Assembly: GCF_001715295.1 (NCBI RefSeq)
Contig: NZ_MDKB01000006.1
Location: 81,375-145,374 of the forward strand
Source: Streptomyces griseus
GTDB taxonomy: Bacteria > Actinomycetota > Actinomycetes > Streptomycetales > Streptomycetaceae
DNA length: 64,000 bases
Reading direction: 5' to 3'
Shown here: one piece after another, positions 6,590 to 14,823 of the stretch
Numbering within the stretch: the stretch's first letter is position 1
How the letters are laid out: the number at the start of each line of letters is the position of its first letter
Program-made: the position numbers and the translations under genes
Notes under the pieces: generated by a model
Told to the model about the DNA's origin: nothing
The model's input: only the letters and a program-made list of their open reading frames with translations
Databases searched by the model: none

Positions 6590-8257
6590 TCACGGCCTTG
6601 ACGGTGCGTCACTCCTGACGATCCGATGTCCGGGATCGAACTCCACGGGAAGAGTGCGCAGTCCGCGCATGATGAGCCCGCCACGCCACCGCACGTCGGC
6701 CGCTTCCGGAGAGAGTCGCAGGTCAGGAAGGCGCCTCAGCAGCGTGGCCAGCGCCGTCCGACCCTCCAGGCGGGCCAGGGGGGCTCCCAGGCAGTAGTGG
6801 ATGCCGTGCCCGTACCCGAGGTGCTGATTGTCACTCCGCGCAAGGTCCAGGGTGTCCGCATCCCGGAACCGCTCCGGGTCGCGGTCCGCGGCGGCCAGGA
6901 CCACGAGCACGGGGTCCCCGGCCGCGACGGCCTGCCCTCCGAGCGTCACGGGCTCGGTGGCGTAGCGCCAGGTCGCCATCTCGACGGGACCGTCGTACCG
7001 CAGGAGTTCCTCGATGCCCGTGTCCAGCAGCCCGCTCTCCCCGTCGGCGAGGGAGCGCTGCAGCCGTACGCGCTGGTCCGGATTCCGCAGCAGCGCGTAG
7101 GTGCCGTTGCCGATGAGGTTGACGGTCGTCTCGAAACCGGCGAAGAGAAGGATGAACGCCATCGCCGCGGCCTCGTTCTCGGTGAGGTGCTCACCGTGGT
7201 CGCTCGCCCGGATCAGTCCCGAGATCAGGTCGTCGCCGGGGTTCTCCCTCTTGCGGTGGATGAGTTCGGCGAGGTAGCCGCGCATCTTCTTGACCGACCT
7301 GGCCACCCCGCCGCGCGGGCCGCCGCCGTGGCGGATCATCATGCCCGCCCAGTCCCGGAAGTCGTCCTGGTCCTCCGGGGGGACGCCCAGCAGGTCGCAG
7401 ATCGCGTAGATGGGGAGCGGGAAGGCGAAGTCGTGGATGAGGTCCGCCTTGCCGTCCTCGGCGAAGGAGTCGATCAGCCGGTCCGTCAGCTCCTGCACGC
7501 GGGGCGCGAACTCGGCGACCCGGCGCGGGGTGAACGCCTTGGAGACGAGCCGGCGCAGCCGGGTGTGGTCCGGCGGGTCGATGTTGAGCAGGTGCGTCAT
7601 CAGCTCCGCCTTGCGCTCGCCCGGGATGCCGGTCCTCCCCTTGGCCTGCGCCGACCCGGCGTGGTGCATGGGGTTCTTGGAGAGGCGGGCGTCGGCGAGG
7701 GCCTGCCTGGCATCGTCGTACCGGGTCACCAGCCAGGCCTCGACGCCGCTGGGCAGCGCGGTGCGGTGGACGGGGCTGTGCTCGCGGAGCCAGGCGTACG
7801 CGGGGTACGGGTCGGTCGCGAACTCCCAGGTGAAGAGTGTGGGGACGCCGCCGCCGGGGGCGGGGTGACCGACGGGGCAGCCGGTGGGAGGCCCGGCCGG
7901 GGTACCACCGGGGGCCTCGCCGCGGGGGTTCCCGGGGGACGCGGAGGCGGCGGCCGTGGGCCCCCCGGAGGCGGCGGCCGCAGGCACTCCGGGGCTGCCG
8001 GCCGAGGGGTCGGCCGAAAGGTCCGCGGGATCGTCGGCCGGGGGGTCTGCCGGGTGGTCGGCCGAAAGGTCCGCGGGATCGTCGGCCGGGGCGTCCGCCG
8101 GGCTGTCGGCCGAAAGGTCCGCGTCGGCCGGGGCGTCCGCCGGGCTGTCGGCCGAAAGGTCCGCGTCGGCCGGGGCGTCCGCCGGGTGGTCGGCCGAAAG
8201 GCCCGCGGGATCGCCGGCCGGGGGGTCCGCTGGGTTGTCGGCGGGGCTGTCGTTCAC
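6590..8257 (-). CDS. Cytochrome P450 with repeat-rich N-terminal extension (CYP107-like)
   Basis: A haem monooxygenase. The P450 fold occupies roughly residues 145-545: I-helix A-G-F-E-T-T, E-E-L-L-R (ExxR), and the haem loop G-Y-G-H-G-I-H-Y-C-L-G with Cys near 489. Position next to rpf and mazG matches S. coelicolor CYP107U1, a P450 reported to matter for sporulation; orthology is inferred from position. The extension of about 150 residues is unusual: residues 1-90 are in-frame 14-16-residue repeats rich in D, A, P and S, followed by A/G/P-rich sequence. GTG 8257 is chosen because it overlaps the mazG stop by GTGA. A shorter protein starting nearer F-T-W-E-F-A-T-D-P would match the normal 400-residue length. 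No redox partner is adjacent. Confidence 0.85.
   Translation of the reverse strand: MNDSPADNPADPPAGDPAGLSADHPADAPADADLSADSPADAPADADLSADSPADAPADDPADLSADHPADPPADDPADLSADPSAGSPGVPAAAASGGPTAAASASPGNPRGEAPGGTPAGPPTGCPVGHPAPGGGVPTLFTWEFATDPYPAYAWLREHSPVHRTALPSGVEAWLVTRYDDARQALADARLSKNPMHHAGSAQAKGRTGIPGERKAELMTHLLNIDPPDHTRLRRLVSKAFTPRRVAEFAPRVQELTDRLIDSFAEDGKADLIHDFAFPLPIYAICDLLGVPPEDQDDFRDWAGMMIRHGGGPRGGVARSVKKMRGYLAELIHRKRENPGDDLISGLIRASDHGEHLTENEAAAMAFILLFAGFETTVNLIGNGTYALLRNPDQRVRLQRSLADGESGLLDTGIEELLRYDGPVEMATWRYATEPVTLGGQAVAAGDPVLVVLAAADRDPERFRDADTLDLARSDNQHLGYGHGIHYCLGAPLARLEGRTALATLLRRLPDLRLSPEAADVRWRGGLIMRGLRTLPVEFDPGHRIVRSDAPSRP
8010..8238 (-). repeat. In-frame tandem repeat at the 5' end of the P450 gene
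   Basis: The plus-strand word TCGGCCGAAAGG starts at 8010, 8058, 8106, 8148 and 8190, giving periods of 48, 48, 42 and 42 nt. All periods are multiples of three, so copy-number change would keep the frame. Units encode Asp/Ala/Pro/Ser repeats. Confidence 0.85.
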
Positions 8258-9240
8258 TCCTCGACGGTATCCGGCGCCGCCCCGTGGCCCTCGGCCGCCC
8301 GGATCGCGTCCCGGTACGCACGGGCTGCGGCCCGCAGCGCGGCCTCCGGGTCGGTGCCGTCCTGCTCGGCGCGTACGGCGAGGGCGAGGAGCCGGTAGCC
8401 GATGCCGTCGCCCTCGGGGAGGACCACGTCCAGTCCGGCGGTACGGACCCGGCCGGCCAGCTTCGCGGTGAGCGCCAGGCCGGGCTGGCCGAGCGGCACC
8501 CCGTCCGTGACCGAATCGCGCTGCTTCTCGATCGCCTTGGTCCGCAGCCAGTGGGCGCGCACGTCGTCCGGGGTCTCGGCGGTCTCGTCACCGAAGACGT
8601 GCGGGTGGCGGTGGATCAGCTTCTCCACGATGGTGCCGGCGACGTCGTCGATCGCGAACGGTTCGTCCGGGTCCTCCTGGGCGATCCGGGCATGGAAGAC
8701 CACCTGGAGCAGGACGTCCCCGAGCTCCTCGCGCAGCTCGTCCCGGTCGCCGTCCTCGATGGCCTCGACCAGTTCGTACGCCTCCTCGATGGCGTACTTC
8801 GCGAGGCCCTCGTGCGTCTTCTGCGAGCTCCACGGGCATGCGAGCCTGATCCGGTCCATGACCTGCACCAGGTCGAGGAGCCGGGCGCCCGGCAGGTCGT
8901 AGGAGCCGGGCAGGAGCTCCAGGTCCGGCATGTGCACCCTGCCCGATCCGCCGAGCCGGGCCAGTCCGTCGGTGAGCGGCTGGTTGCCCTCGCCGCCCAC
9001 CAGGACCACGACCGTCCGCCCGCCCGCACAGGCGTCCACGAGCTCCTCGGCCGAGGGCGCCGCGTGCTCGACGGCGACCCCGGCCTCCCTCAGATACGGC
9101 AGCTGCGGATGGTCGGCCTCGGCGCACAGCACGCGGTCGGCGGCGTGCAGCGTCTGCCAGGCCGGCCAGGACAGCAGTCCCGGCGCGACCCGGTGGCTGG
9201 CGGTGAGCAGGACGATACGGCCGGGGGCTTCAGCGTTCAC
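8254..9240 (-). CDS. mazG: MazG nucleoside triphosphate pyrophosphohydrolase (two-domain)
   Basis: A 328-residue house-cleaning enzyme that hydrolyses NTPs to NMP and PPi. The N-terminal ~110 residues (I-V-L-L-T-A-S-H-R-V-A-P-G) are the extra domain typical of Streptomyces MazG. The MazG domain follows at about 125-270 with the Mg-binding pattern E-E-A-Y-E-L-V-E-A and E-E-L-G-D-V-L-L-Q, then H-R-H-P-H-V-F-G-D. Only one MazG core is clear, with a weaker C-terminal helical part. It starts at GTG 9240 and its stop overlaps the P450 start, so the two are probably co-translated although no metabolic link is known. Confidence 0.92.
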   Translation of the reverse strand: MNAEAPGRIVLLTASHRVAPGLLSWPAWQTLHAADRVLCAEADHPQLPYLREAGVAVEHAAPSAEELVDACAGGRTVVVLVGGEGNQPLTDGLARLGGSGRVHMPDLELLPGSYDLPGARLLDLVQVMDRIRLACPWSSQKTHEGLAKYAIEEAYELVEAIEDGDRDELREELGDVLLQVVFHARIAQEDPDEPFAIDDVAGTIVEKLIHRHPHVFGDETAETPDDVRAHWLRTKAIEKQRDSVTDGVPLGQPGLALTAKLAGRVRTAGLDVVLPEGDGIGYRLLALAVRAEQDGTDPEAALRAAARAYRDAIRAAEGHGAAPDTVEE

Positions 9241-9287
9241 CCTTCGAACCTACCCCGGGCGGAACCGGGTGCGGCCCTGCCGCGGGA

Positions 9288-9944
9288 TCAGGCGCCGGCC
9301 TCGGGCTGCTGACCCGGGACGGTGGTGACCTGTTTGATCCACGGGACCTTGACCGTGCTGAGCTGTACCTTCGTGTCGTCCCAGGTACCGAAGCGCGGAT
9401 TGACGTCGATGTGCAGGGCCTTGGACGCCTTGGTGAGCGCCTGCCCGACCGCCTGCACCCCGGCCGGACTCTGCAGGTCGGCGCCGAGGGCCTGCGCCAG
9501 CTTCGGGAGCTGGACCTCCTGGCGGAGACTGTCGTCGATCTGGCCGGGGGCGACCCACCGCTGCTCGAGCATCATCGTCCGCAGGGCCGCGTCCCCGCCG
9601 GACTGCGCGGCCGCCGCCGTGCGGGTCTGCTGGATCTCCTTGCGGCTGACGCTCACTCCGGCGTCCTGCGCGGCGCGGTCCAGGACCCGGCCGAAGATCA
9701 GACTCGACAGTTTGACGCGGGTGAGCTGCCCGGAGGACTTCTCCAGCTCCGCGGACCGGGCCGAGGCCTGCTGCGCCCCGCGCACGTCCGCCGTCTGCGC
9801 CTGGACGGTGGACACCGCGATGCGGTCCCCGCCGACCACGGCCGCGGCGCCGGGGTGGGCTTCGCTGCCGCACGCGGTCAGGAGCGGCGCCGCGACGAGC
9901 GTGGCGGCGGACAGGGCGAGTGCGGTGCGACGACGGCGGTGCAA
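9288..9944 (-). CDS. SurA N-terminal-like lipoprotein
   Basis: A 218-residue exported lipoprotein. Residues 1-25 are a lipoprotein signal peptide with lipobox L-T-A-C. The body (A-A-V-V-G-G-D-R-I-A-V-S-T-V, then helices with K-E-I-Q-Q-T-R-T-A) resembles the SurA/PrsA N-terminal chaperone domain, but no parvulin PPIase domain follows, so a chaperone-like role without isomerase activity is inferred. TTG 9944 is chosen because GGGAGG lies 6 nt upstream and the signal peptide starts there. An imperfectly explained inverted repeat sits just upstream. It precedes mazG in the same direction. Confidence 0.8.
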   Translation of the reverse strand: MHRRRRTALALSAATLVAAPLLTACGSEAHPGAAAVVGGDRIAVSTVQAQTADVRGAQQASARSAELEKSSGQLTRVKLSSLIFGRVLDRAAQDAGVSVSRKEIQQTRTAAAAQSGGDAALRTMMLEQRWVAPGQIDDSLRQEVQLPKLAQALGADLQSPAGVQAVGQALTKASKALHIDVNPRFGTWDDTKVQLSTVKVPWIKQVTTVPGQQPEAGA

Positions 9945-9963
9945 AGGAGCCTCCCGGGGAGAG

Positions 9964-9983
9964 TTTGTGCATCAGTGCACAAA
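9964..9983. promoter_or_regulatory. Perfect inverted repeat upstream of the SurA-like lipoprotein
   Basis: TTTGTGCA and TGCACAAA are exact 8-bp arms around TCAG, 20 nt upstream of the start codon. Size and symmetry fit a dimeric repressor operator; the regulator is unknown. Confidence 0.45.
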
Positions 9984-10255
9984 GCCTTGCGGTGATCGAT
10001 GTTAGGCAGTGGAGGTGGCGGAGGCCACCGATTCGACCAACGATTCGGCAGGAGATGGGGATGTGGGCGTGGCCGGGGCCTACGACAGCACGGGCAGGCG
10101 GCGCTCGGACGCGCCCCTGAGGCCGCCGGCGGCCGCGCGGGCGTAGGGATCAGGAGCCGAGGTCGGGCACCGGCGTCCCGAGGGCGGCCCGACGGCGCGG
10201 GCGCAGAGCGCGGTCCGAAGGCCGCGGCGCGGGGTCCCACCCCGGGCGTTGTTCT
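9984..10255. other. Intergenic region without a recognisable gene
   Basis: Plus- and minus-strand frames here are only Gly/Arg-rich shadows. A small GGTGG/CCACC stem near 10015-10030 is the only structure seen besides the dyad at 9964. Confidence 0.5.
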
Positions 10256-10759
10256 CTACACGTTTCCAAGATGACGCAGCAACTGCCACCACTCATCGGT
10301 CTCCGTGCAACCCGTACTGCGCATGTACCCCGAGCCGAGCGCCTGCTCCGACACGAACTCGGCGAGGCTGTCCGCCACTCGCTCGAATCGAGGGCTCGCC
10401 CACCAGGAAGTCAACATGTCCGGGTAGGTCCAGACCGAGCCGTCCCGGCGTTTGACCAGCACCGGATTCTCGTTGATCTTTCCGACGACGAACCAGTCGT
10501 CCGGGCCCTCGGGGACCTCGCCCCTGCCAGGAGAGATCAGCGCCTGCGACTTCGCGGCGTACTTCCTGTCGAGAATCACCACGGACCCCATGGTGGCCCC
10601 GTCCGCAGCCATCAGAAAGTCCAGGTACTCCTCCGGAGCATCCAGGTCCGGCCGCCGGGAAACCCCTGCCGGAACGGAGTTGAAGATGCTCCACTCCTCG
10701 CTGGAGTCGATGGCCTCACGAGCCCTGGCAAGGCTCTTCCTGAATTCTTCTGTGATCAT
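10256..10759 (-). CDS. SMI1/KNR4 (SUKH) family immunity-like protein
   Basis: A 167-residue soluble protein. The pattern of the middle part (A-P-E-E-Y-L-D-F-L-M-A-A-D-G-A, then W-F-V-V-G-K-I-N-E-N-P-V-L-V, and the C-terminal S-L-A-E-F-V) follows the SUKH fold, whose members often neutralise polymorphic toxins; in others the fold has been reused. ATG 10759 is the first good start. It is the last of three minus-strand genes (DUF4265, SUFU, SMI1) that sit beside debris of an RHS toxin, so it is likely an orphan immunity gene. The cognate toxin is not in the window. Confidence 0.65.
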   Translation of the reverse strand: MITEEFRKSLARAREAIDSSEEWSIFNSVPAGVSRRPDLDAPEEYLDFLMAADGATMGSVVILDRKYAAKSQALISPGRGEVPEGPDDWFVVGKINENPVLVKRRDGSVWTYPDMLTSWWASPRFERVADSLAEFVSEQALGSGYMRSTGCTETDEWWQLLRHLGNV

Positions 10760-10863
10760 TAGGGCCCCTGAATGTTGACCGGGATGGGCGTGTAATCCGG
10801 CAGATGCACGATCTGCTGCCTGGCTGCTGGATTCCGGCAGCCCGCGCTCAACTGACAGACGGT

Positions 10864-11439
10864 CTACAGCATTACCTGCAGGCGTTCGAGGTCGAACAGA
10901 TCAAGGTTCTGCTTCGTGAGTTCGGACTCGAAGGCCGGCCAGCCGTGCTTCTGCACGTACTCCGCCTCGGCGCCGTGAAGCGGCACCAGCCACACCACGG
11001 ACACATACGTCCCGTTCTCCAGCGTGACGGAGAAGAAGGCGTCGTCGAAGTAGACCGGCATGGCCGCATACAGCGCAGTCAGGGAACTACCCGGACGCAG
11101 CGGCATCGGCAAGGACACGACATCCCCGCGAAGAACCGCTTTCCCGGTCGTCGCCAAGCGCTCAGCCACCCACTCCAGCACTCCGGGAAACGGCCCGTAC
11201 TCATCTCCGGCGACAGGGCGAGTACATCCGAGCAACTCCAGGTGCTGAGATTCTCCCGTCGTGGGAGAGACCAGGTGCGTCTGGTGCAGGGTGGTGGTGG
11301 CAAAGGACTGAACGCCATCGAAGACGCCGCCGGTGAAATATCCCACCTGTGCGGCACCTTCGGGAGCGCCATCCCTGACCGACCACGCGCCGACAAGCTG
11401 ACCCAGACGTGATTCGAAATGGTCGATCAGAATAGCCAT
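10864..11439 (-). CDS. Suppressor-of-fused (SUFU) domain protein
   Basis: A 191-residue soluble protein. H-F-E-S-R-L-G-Q near the start, H-L-E-L-L-G-C-T, then L-E-W-V-A-E-R-L-A-T-T-G-K and a C-terminal stretch ending Q-N-L-D-L-F-D-L-E-R are typical of bacterial SUFU domains, which Zhang and co-workers listed among immunity proteins of polymorphic toxin systems. ATG 11439 is chosen over the upstream open frame, which is R/G/S-rich and not conserved. It lies between the SMI1 and DUF4265 genes in one orientation. Function as an immunity protein is inferred from family and context. Confidence 0.75.
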   Translation of the reverse strand: MAILIDHFESRLGQLVGAWSVRDGAPEGAAQVGYFTGGVFDGVQSFATTTLHQTHLVSPTTGESQHLELLGCTRPVAGDEYGPFPGVLEWVAERLATTGKAVLRGDVVSLPMPLRPGSSLTALYAAMPVYFDDAFFSVTLENGTYVSVVWLVPLHGAEAEYVQKHGWPAFESELTKQNLDLFDLERLQVML

Positions 11440-11461
11440 CTTCGGTGCTCCCACGCTTCCG

Positions 11462-11953
11462 CTACCGGGTGAAGGGCCTGGCGTCGCTCCATTCCCAGTA
11501 CACGCGCTCCGCCTCCCGCTGCGAAGCGAAAAATTTCTGGATAACCTGCGAATCGGACCCTGGCGGAATGTCGATGGCGACATGGCGATGGCCGCTCCAC
11601 TCGCAGAGGAATCCCGAGGTCTCGACCAGCTGATTGACCGACGCGAAGATTTCGGAGATGCCCTCTGCGGAAACGGCGGGAGCGATCAGCCCTCTCATTG
11701 TGCGGTGACGTCCGGAGCGGACAATGCGCGCCACTACATCGTCGCCGTCAAGTTCCACAACGTCGTGCAGCGACATCCCGTAGACCCTGAACGGAATACA
11801 AAGGACTTCGTAGGTCCCGTCCTCGTTCACGCCTAGCCATATTTGCTCCATGTGCTGAGCGAAACCGAACGGAGCAAGATCCACCATAGTGATGTACTGA
11901 TCGGTGGACATGATCGCCGGGTCGTCATGAACAATGTACTTCTGCGGTTCCAC
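11462..11953 (-). CDS. DUF4265 domain protein
   Basis: A 163-residue protein whose centre (E-Q-I-W-L-G-V-N-E-D-G-T-Y-E-V-L, then P-F-R-V-Y-G-M-S-L-H-D-V-V) is the DUF4265 signature, a family frequently found in toxin/immunity neighbourhoods and of unknown function. I choose GTG 11953 (V-E-P-Q-K-Y-I-V-H-D), which has GAAAGG upstream; ATG further inside (M-S-T-D-Q-Y) is an alternative. It is the first gene of the DUF4265-SUFU-SMI1 run, with only 22 nt before the SUFU start. Confidence 0.72.
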   Translation of the reverse strand: MEPQKYIVHDDPAIMSTDQYITMVDLAPFGFAQHMEQIWLGVNEDGTYEVLCIPFRVYGMSLHDVVELDGDDVVARIVRSGRHRTMRGLIAPAVSAEGISEIFASVNQLVETSGFLCEWSGHRHVAIDIPPGSDSQVIQKFFASQREAERVYWEWSDARPFTR

Positions 11954-12013
11954 TGGGTGGCGCCTTTCTGATACGACCCGAAGGGTGCCACCTCGCCCGG
12001 ATAGCGCATGGAC

Positions 12014-12240
12014 TTCGCCGTATCCGCTTCCACGACCTACCCCACTCAACCGCGGCCCTGCTCCTGGAACAGGGCGTCGACCTCGTCGTCATCAAGAAAA
12101 TCCTAGGCCACGCCCACATCGGCGTCCCCGCCGGCGTCTACGCCCACGTCCGACTCTGCCTTCCGACGCCAAGCCATCAGCACCCTCAGCAACGCGCTCA
12201 GCGCAGCCGAGAGGGGCGCCGACGATGCACCCAGCACAGC
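12014..12240 (+). pseudogene. Tyrosine recombinase (integrase) C-terminal remnant
   Basis: From about 12019 the plus strand reads R-I-R-F-H-D-L-P-H-S-T-A-A-L-L-L-E-Q-G-V, then I-L-G-H-A-H-I-G-V and V-Y-A-H-V-R. This is the catalytic core of an actinobacterial integrase, but the Arg of the usual H-D-L-R-H box is Pro. About 12150 the frame shifts; the tail R-Q-A-I-S-T-L-S-N-A-L continues in another frame. The N-terminal 80 percent of the gene is absent. It is a dead fragment marking an old integrative element. Confidence 0.75.
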
Positions 12241-12340
12241 AGCTGTCCGCTGGGAACGCCGCACCGAACTCCACGACGCTTTCGTCTCCCTTGCCTGCAG
12301 CCTCATCTGCTGGAAACGCCTCAAGAAGGCCCGCTCCTGA
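12241..12340 (+). pseudogene. IS5-type transposase C-terminal remnant fused to the integrase scar
   Basis: In the frame that ends the integrase remnant, the sequence continues V-R-W-E-R-R-T-E-L-H-D-A-F and then S-L-I-C-W-K-R-L before a stop at 12338-12340. This resembles the C-terminus of Streptomyces IS5-family DDE transposases (R-W-E-R-R, then C-A-L-I-C-W-R-R-L). No catalytic part and no terminal repeats remain. The join point near 12240 suggests an insertion or deletion between two mobile elements. Confidence 0.6.
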
Positions 12341-12366
12341 TCGTGTTACGAGCTCCCATGCGAAAC

Positions 12367-12392
12367 GCCCGGCTTGAGGTCTCCAGCCGGGC
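12367..12392 (-). terminator. Hairpin terminator for gene 12458
   Basis: GCCCGGCT (12367-12374) and AGCCGGGC (12385-12392) are perfect arms with a 10-nt loop; on the minus strand GTTTC follows. It lies 66 nt after the stop at 12458. Confidence 0.55.
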
Positions 12393-12457
12393 GCGCGCAC
12401 ATTTTCCTTGAGTCCGGTCAGGCCAACTCGCAACGGTTCCCGGGCTACAGGGGGAAG

Positions 12458-12910
12458 CTACCCAGCCGACTCTCCCGTGTCCTCACCGAGACTCTCCAGG
12501 ATCTCAAGGACGAGGTCGGCTGCCCCTGGAACACCCTCGCGCGTCAACTCTCTCTTCAGCGCGGGAATGCTGCCACGGACGGCTTCACGGCACTCGACCT
12601 CCAGGAACGGCCTGTCGAGTGCGACCTCACTGCTTTCGGACTCTCCCGTGACGAGACCAAGGAGCAGGTCGAGCATGGCCAGCCTCGCCGGAACAGCCAC
12701 GTCCTCCTCGCGGAGTGCAGCGACGATCATCGATGCAACCGGGACGGCAGCCTCGAACAGCATCGAGCCCGTCTCGATGTCACCGGCCAGGTCGACCTTT
12801 GCGGCCTCCTCCTCCGTCCGTGCCGCGACCAGCGCGGCGAAACTGTACGGAACATGCCGCGCGCCTCGGCCGCAGCCACAGCGCATGACCGGCCAGTCGT
12901 GCTTCTCCAT
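12458..12910 (-). CDS. Hypothetical protein, candidate immunity protein
   Basis: A 150-residue soluble, acidic, helix-rich protein of no family I can name. It begins M-E-K-H-D-W-P-V-M-R-C-G-C-G-R-G-A-R-H-V-P, with two Cys and one His that might bind metal, then amphipathic helices (V-A-S-M-I-V-A-A-L-R-E-E, A-R-L-A-M-L-D-L-L-L-G-L-V). ATG 12910 is chosen because the sequence upstream is the HINT domain of the RHS remnant in another frame. It lies exactly where a toxin domain or its immunity gene is expected, so an immunity role is proposed from position only. It could also be a gene brought next to the HINT domain by the deletion. Confidence 0.5.
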   Translation of the reverse strand: MEKHDWPVMRCGCGRGARHVPYSFAALVAARTEEEAAKVDLAGDIETGSMLFEAAVPVASMIVAALREEDVAVPARLAMLDLLLGLVTGESESSEVALDRPFLEVECREAVRGSIPALKRELTREGVPGAADLVLEILESLGEDTGESAG

Positions 12911-14705
12911 CCGTGTTGTGAACCAGCACCGCCGTGTCGCCCACACCCACGTGATACGTGTGGAGGCCCTCGACGCTCAGGTCGTACGTGACGCGCTGCG
13001 CTGTGTAGGCCTTGGTGCCGAGGATGACCGTGGGTCCGCCGGTGTCGTTCTGGAGCTTCTGGCCGGCCTTGAGGTCGGCGGCCTGCGTCCAGGCGTCCTT
13101 CGTGGACTCGTAGAACTGGTGGTGCTTGGTGGTCTGGATCGTCTTCGGGCCGGACTTCGTGGACACGACCACGTCCACGAACTCGCGGTCCGTCTTGGTG
13201 ACGATGACCTCCTTGACCTTGTGCTTCTCCTGCTTCTTCTTGCCGGGTTCGGCCGTCAGGACGTAGTCGCCGACCTTGACCTCGGAGATCGGCTTGGTCG
13301 TGGCATCCGCCAGCAGGACTCCGGTCAGGCCGGTGAAGCTGTGGGGAATCGGGCAACTGCCACCCGGAGAGGACGGCTGCCTGTCCGGCTCCGGCTTCGC
13401 CGTCGACTTGCGGCCGAACCCGCTTGCCGCCGCCCCGAACACACCACCCGACGCCGCACCCATCGCGGTGGCCTTCGCGGCGCCGCTGACGCTGCAGCCT
13501 TCCCCACTGGTCACGCAGGAAATGCCGTAACCGACCGCGCCCTCCGCGCCGCCACCCGCAGCACCCATCGCCGCGCCGTTCAGCGCCTTGCCACCGGCAC
13601 CGGCGAGCAGCCGGCCCACCGCACCGGAGACCATGCCGCCCGCCGCGCCGCCGAGAGCGCCCGTCAGGGCTCCCACGCCGACCGCAGTCGCGAAACCGGC
13701 CAGGGACTTGGGGCCGTCGCTCATGGCGTAGCCGACGGCGTTTGCCGCGGCTCCCGCGAGCATTCCGCAGGCGACCACTCCCGCGCCGAAGCTCGCCGCC
13801 GTACAACCCGCGAAGACCGCCACGCCTACTGCCACCGAGACAATCGTCGAGGCGTGCTGCTTCACGAAGTTGGCTGTGGCCTTCGCCGCCTTCTTGACGG
13901 CTCTGCCGACCTTCCTGGCGGCCTTCACCACCTTCTTCGCCACGTGTTTGACGGCCTTCGCGACCTTCCGAACCGTCTTCTTGACCTGCTTGACGACCTT
14001 GTGGACGTACTTCCTGACCCGCTTGTACGTGCGTTTGACGTATCTCTTGACCCTCTTGACGCTGTCCGCCACGTAGCGCACGGCCTTGCGGACCACCCGC
14101 TTGACCCTGCGGACGACCTTCTTGACCGCCTTCTTGATCGTCTTGGCGGCGCGCTTGACCGTCTTCGCGGCCTTCTTGACCGCCGACTTGGTCTTCTTCC
14201 AGGCCGACTTGACGGTCTTCTTGACCTTCTTGATGGCCTTGTCGATGAAGCTCGGCCAATGACCGGTCGGGTCGGTGGCCGTCATCGGGTTCTGGTCCGC
14301 GTAGGCATACCGGTTCGCGGACACCGAGGTCGGCAGCGGGTTCATGCCCACCGTGTCCCGACTGTTGAACTGGCCGGTCTGCGGTGAGTACCAGCGCGCC
14401 GCCATGTTGACCTTTGCGGTCTCCGGGTCCGTCCACCCCGACTGGTAACCGAGGTGGCCGACCATGCCCTGCGACTGCTCGACCTTCCCGAACGGGGAGT
14501 ACGTCGACGAGCCGGCCAGCGCCTCACCGCCTGCGGTGAACTGGCCCACCACGTCGTCGTGGACGCCGGCGCTCGGGCCCACGGGGCGATCTGGACGACG
14601 CTGAACGGTACATGGCGATTCCGCCGTGGCACCACGGAGGGCGCGCGTTCCGACCCCGCTCACGCGTGAAGACACCGCCGCTCCACGCCTGTGCGACACC
14701 GGCAC
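12780..14705 (-). pseudogene. RHS/polymorphic toxin remnant with HINT domain, toxin tip lost
   Basis: The open frame (641 codons) lacks an RHS N-terminus and starts in non-homologous sequence. From about 14570 it reads D-D-V-V-G-Q-F-T-A-G-G-E-A-L-A-G, then S-G-W-T-D-P, A-R-W-Y-S-P-Q-T-G-Q-F-N-S-R-D and A-Y-A-D-Q-N-P-M: the end of an RHS/YD-repeat core. A Lys-rich amphipathic stretch (about 14255-13860) and a Gly/Ala hydrophobic region follow, then a pre-toxin HINT domain (T-G-V-L-L-A-D to V-G-D-T-A-V-L-V-H-N-T, ending near 12908) that would release the toxin by self-cleavage. After V-L-V-H-N-T-D the frame runs out of phase across gene 12458, so no toxin domain exists. Both ends are gone, and I call it a pseudogene. 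Confidence 0.78.
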
Positions 14706-14823
14706 CTTCCCGGCCGGTGGCTGTGGTCACGAAGGCGGGGAACGTATCCACACGGCCGCCGCACCGATCCCCGGCCGCCCGGACCGCGCTCCGCCGCTCA
14801 GGCGGCGGACGCCCCCGCGCCGC

